Assembly (NCBI GenBank): GCA_030699055.1
Contig: JAUYKX010000341.1
Location: forward strand, 1-15,792
Direction of reading: 5' to 3'
Source of the DNA: Candidatus Nanopelagicales bacterium
GTDB taxonomy: Bacteria > Actinomycetota > Actinomycetes > S36-B12 > UBA10799
DNA length: 15,792 nucleotides
Shown here: positions 13,826 through 15,792 of the stretch, one piece after another
How the letters are laid out: each line of letters starts with the position of its first letter
Numbering within the stretch: position 1 is the first letter of the stretch
The notes under the pieces: model-generated
Told to the model about the DNA's origin: nothing
Seen by the model: the letters and a program-made list of their open reading frames with translations, nothing else
Database searches by the model: none
Translations under genes and position numbers: made by a program

Positions 13826-15194
13826 CGCGGTCGTGCTCGCCGCCCCCGGGGCCGCCACAGTCGCCGCCCTGGTTATCCCGGCGTTGCCGTCCAAATTGAT
13901 GACGCGGGGCAATGCGGTCGCCGCGATTCTGATCTTCGCCACCTGCGCAGCGGTCCTGGTCGGAGAAGTCGGCGCCAGCTCGGGTGCCAGCTCGGGTGCC
14001 AGCTCGGGTGTCGACTCGGCGCAGCACTCCATGGAGATGGCGATGCTGGGGGTAAACGCCACGGTGGGCATGCTCAGCGCGCTGTTCTCGCCGCGCTACT
14101 TGGGTGATCGGCCATCGGGATTTTTCCGGCAGGGGCCACGGTGGTACTACCTCGCCTTCTATCTGTTCTGGGCGATGCTGCTGGCCATTCCCTCTTCGGA
14201 AAACCTCGGGGTGGCTTGGACGCTCATCGGGACATCGACCGGTGTCACCGCTGCTCTGGTGGCCTATTCGGGTAGTCGTCGGGCGCTGGAGGCCGGATGG
14301 AAGTACCTGATCTTGACCACCCTCGGACTGGTGGTCGCGCTACTGGGGATTCTCATCGTGTACGGCGCGACAGAGCATGCTGACGAGTCCCTGTCGGCCC
14401 TCGACTTCACTGCCATCGAGCATGCTGCCCCGGCGATGAGCACACCGGTGGCGGCGACGGCTCTCGTTCTGCTCACGGCGGGGTTTGCCGCGAAGATCGG
14501 TTGGGCGCCAGTTCACCACTGGCTGCCGGACGCCCACAGCCAGGCGCCGGCCCCGGTGAGTGCCTTGCTGTCGGCCGCGCTGCTGCCGACCGTCGTCCTG
14601 GTGGCGTGGCGCACCACCGTTGCGATGGCGCCCGCGCTGGCCGGCCCTCAAGGTGTGCTGCTGTTGGCGTTCGGGCTCGTGTCCCTTGCGGTCGCCGTAC
14701 CGTTTCTGTGGTCACCGCTGCCGATCAAGCGGGTGCTCGCGTATTCGAGCCTCGAGCACATGGGGGTGATCGCGGTCGGGCTCGGATTCGGCAACTCACT
14801 GGCGTTGGTGGGCGTGCTGATCCATATCTGTGGTCATGCCCTGGCCAAGAGCCTGGGGTTCTACTCGACCATCTGGTTGCTCGAACAACATCCCGGAGCC
14901 GCAACTCATCCTCTTCGCGATGCGGTCAGGACGAACCGAGGTGCGGCTGCGGTCCTGGGGTTGAGTCTGGCGGCCCTGGCCGGTTTGCCACCGTCGCCCC
15001 TGTTCCTCAGCGAACTACTGATCCTCGCCGGCGGTATCGCGGCGGGCCAGTACGTGGTTGTGGCCATCGTGATCGCCCTGCTGGCCCTGGGTTTCGTCGG
15101 GATCACACGGCAGGGGCTTGACGCCATGCTCGCGCCCGGTGGCGGGCGGTCGATGCACCGGGCCCGGGCTGCCGGCGCCGAGGTCGCTTCGTGA
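13818..15194 (+). CDS. hyfF: HyfF-like (NuoN/MrpD-like) antiporter subunit
   Basis: This 458-residue membrane protein is like hydrogenase-4 subunit F and Rv0086 (hycQ). Conserved parts are GFAAKIGWAPVHHWLPDAHS with Lys226, KRVLAYSSLEHMGVIAVGLG with Lys304, HICGHALAKSLGFYS with Lys344, and LAGLPPSPLFLSELLIL near the C-terminus. Unusually, where family members have a Glu four residues after the conserved Trp of the fifth-helix region, this protein has Gly138 (ENLGVAWTLIGTSTG; codon GGG at 14229-14231). The N-terminal region also holds a short Ala-Ser-Ser-Gly repeat (residues 53-64). The GTG start at 13818 overlaps the previous gene by eight bases; an internal ATG start would lose a conserved membrane segment. 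Its stop overlaps the next gene (GTGA, 15191-15194). Confidence 0.9.
   Translation: MTDAVVLAAPGAATVAALVIPALPSKLMTRGNAVAAILIFATCAAVLVGEVGASSGASSGASSGVDSAQHSMEMAMLGVNATVGMLSALFSPRYLGDRPSGFFRQGPRWYYLAFYLFWAMLLAIPSSENLGVAWTLIGTSTGVTAALVAYSGSRRALEAGWKYLILTTLGLVVALLGILIVYGATEHADESLSALDFTAIEHAAPAMSTPVAATALVLLTAGFAAKIGWAPVHHWLPDAHSQAPAPVSALLSAALLPTVVLVAWRTTVAMAPALAGPQGVLLLAFGLVSLAVAVPFLWSPLPIKRVLAYSSLEHMGVIAVGLGFGNSLALVGVLIHICGHALAKSLGFYSTIWLLEQHPGAATHPLRDAVRTNRGAAAVLGLSLAALAGLPPSPLFLSELLILAGGIAAGQYVVVAIVIALLALGFVGITRQGLDAMLAPGGGRSMHRARAAGAEVAS
13974..14009 (+). repeat. Three perfect 12-base tandem repeats within hyfF-like gene
   Basis: The unit GCCAGCTCGGGT occurs three times head to tail (13974-13985, 13986-13997, 13998-14009), with a degenerate fourth copy after it. 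It is in frame and encodes (Ala-Ser-Ser-Gly)x3 in a loop after the first or second membrane segment. Being a multiple of three, copy-number change would lengthen or shorten the loop without a frameshift. It also creates a spurious open frame on the opposite strand. Confidence 0.9.
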
Positions 15195-15792
15195 CCGAGA
15201 TCGTGGCGGTGCCCGCCGGAGAGTGGCACGAGCAGGTACGTACCCGGCTGGCGGCAGGAGGTCGTTTCGCGACGCTTTACGCCAGCCAGGAGGGATCAGT
15301 CCGCTGCGTGATCGTGGCCCGCGACGGCACAGAGGTGATCCTGCAGTCTCCGGCGGGGGCGGTTGTTCGGTCCATCGTCGATCTGACGCCCGCGGCGGAC
15401 TGGCCCGAGCGAGAGGCGCACGACCTGTTCGGAATCCGGTTCGAGGGCCACGAGCCGATGCGTCCGTTGGTCGGTCATTCCGGGGAATGGCGGGTGCCGG
15501 TCACGGGCGAAGGCGTCCATGAGATCGCGGTCGGCCCGATTCACGCCGGGGTGATCGAGTCTGGTCACTTCCGGATCCACGCGGTCGGTGAACTGATGCT
15601 GCTGGTTGACGTGCGGCTGTTCTACAAGCACCGGGGCCTGGAACAGGCAGCCCGTGGTCTGTCCCTGAGCGACGCCCTTCCTTTGGTTCAGCGGGCCTGC
15701 GCCGGATGCGCGGTCACCAATACGGTCGCGTATTCGCTGGCCGCCGAGCAGCTGTCGGGTCACGAACCGTCACCCGAAGCAGCTTGGGTTCG
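15191..15792 (+). CDS. hyfG: HyfG/HycE-like fused NuoC-NuoD catalytic subunit, cut by right edge
   Basis: The first 200 residues of the large catalytic subunit are visible from the GTG at 15191, which overlaps the previous stop (GTGA). Residues 1-95 are a NuoC-like (30 kDa) domain with the signature ADWPEREAHDLFGIRFEGHE (69-88). The NuoD/large-subunit domain begins at about 112, with VGPIHAGVIESGHFRI and VDVRLFYKHRGLE. At 168-177 the first metal-site motif reads RACAGCAVTN. Cys170 and Cys173 are kept, but the canonical RxCGxCxxxH pattern has lost its Gly position and its His (Asn177). It corresponds to HycE/HyfG of formate hydrogenlyases and Rv0087. The C-terminal CxxC motif lies beyond the window, so nickel binding cannot be judged. 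Confidence 0.9.
   Translation, partial: MTEIVAVPAGEWHEQVRTRLAAGGRFATLYASQEGSVRCVIVARDGTEVILQSPAGAVVRSIVDLTPAADWPEREAHDLFGIRFEGHEPMRPLVGHSGEWRVPVTGEGVHEIAVGPIHAGVIESGHFRIHAVGELMLLVDVRLFYKHRGLEQAARGLSLSDALPLVQRACAGCAVTNTVAYSLAAEQLSGHEPSPEAAWV

Noticed and set aside
13974..14021. Possible CRISPR-like array
   Set aside because: Units are 12 bases with no spacers and lie in frame within a coding gene.
13250..14071. 273-codon minus-strand open frame with a Pro-Glu-Leu-Ala repeat
   Set aside because: The repeat is the reverse complement of the in-frame 12-base repeat in hyfF; the rest is antisense to hyfE and hyfF.

Overview
The window is high-GC DNA with actinobacterial features: GTG starts, 4-base ATGA/GTGA gene overlaps, toxin-antitoxin modules of actinobacterial type, and a locus that follows the gene order of Mycobacterium tuberculosis Rv0081-Rv0087. 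I cannot name a genus. No rRNA, tRNA, insertion sequence or CRISPR array was seen.

Left part (1-2199, minus strand): a gene of unknown function runs off the left edge. It is followed by a complete Kup-type potassium transporter gene.

Decay and toxin-antitoxin zone (about 2266-4144, minus strand): this holds the 3' remnant of a GH1 beta-glucosidase gene with an internal deletion and frameshift. Next is an intact vapBC module with an inverted repeat over the antitoxin start. Last comes what looks like a wrecked higBA module: a scrap of toxin C-terminus, then a HigA-like HTH that is cut short and runs in frame into a cupin domain.

Envelope cluster (4143-7265, minus strand): a PlsC-family acyltransferase, a large S53 (sedolisin/kumamolisin-type) peptidase with a lipoprotein-like signal, and a small single-pass membrane protein. 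The spacing is short enough for one transcript. A mazEF module (7385-7965, plus strand) diverges from the acyltransferase gene.

Metabolic gene (7969-9768, minus strand): a long acyl-CoA dehydrogenase, convergent with mazF and divergent from the next operon.

Right part (9921 to the right edge, plus strand): an ArsR-family regulator closely resembling Rv0081. It is followed by hyfB-, hyfC-, hyfE-, hyfF- and hyfG-like genes, all overlapping by 4 to 8 bases. They encode a membrane-bound group 4 hydrogenase or formate-hydrogenlyase-like complex: two antiporter-like proton-channel subunits, a NuoH-like subunit, a NuoK-like subunit, and the start of a fused NuoC/NuoD-like catalytic subunit. Three points are unusual. 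The Fe-S subunit gene found after the regulator in M. tuberculosis (Rv0082) is missing here. The HyfF-like subunit has Gly where the conserved membrane Glu is expected. The first metal-site motif of the HyfG-like subunit is divergent. The ArsR protein probably controls the operon in response to oxygen or redox state, by analogy with Rv0081.
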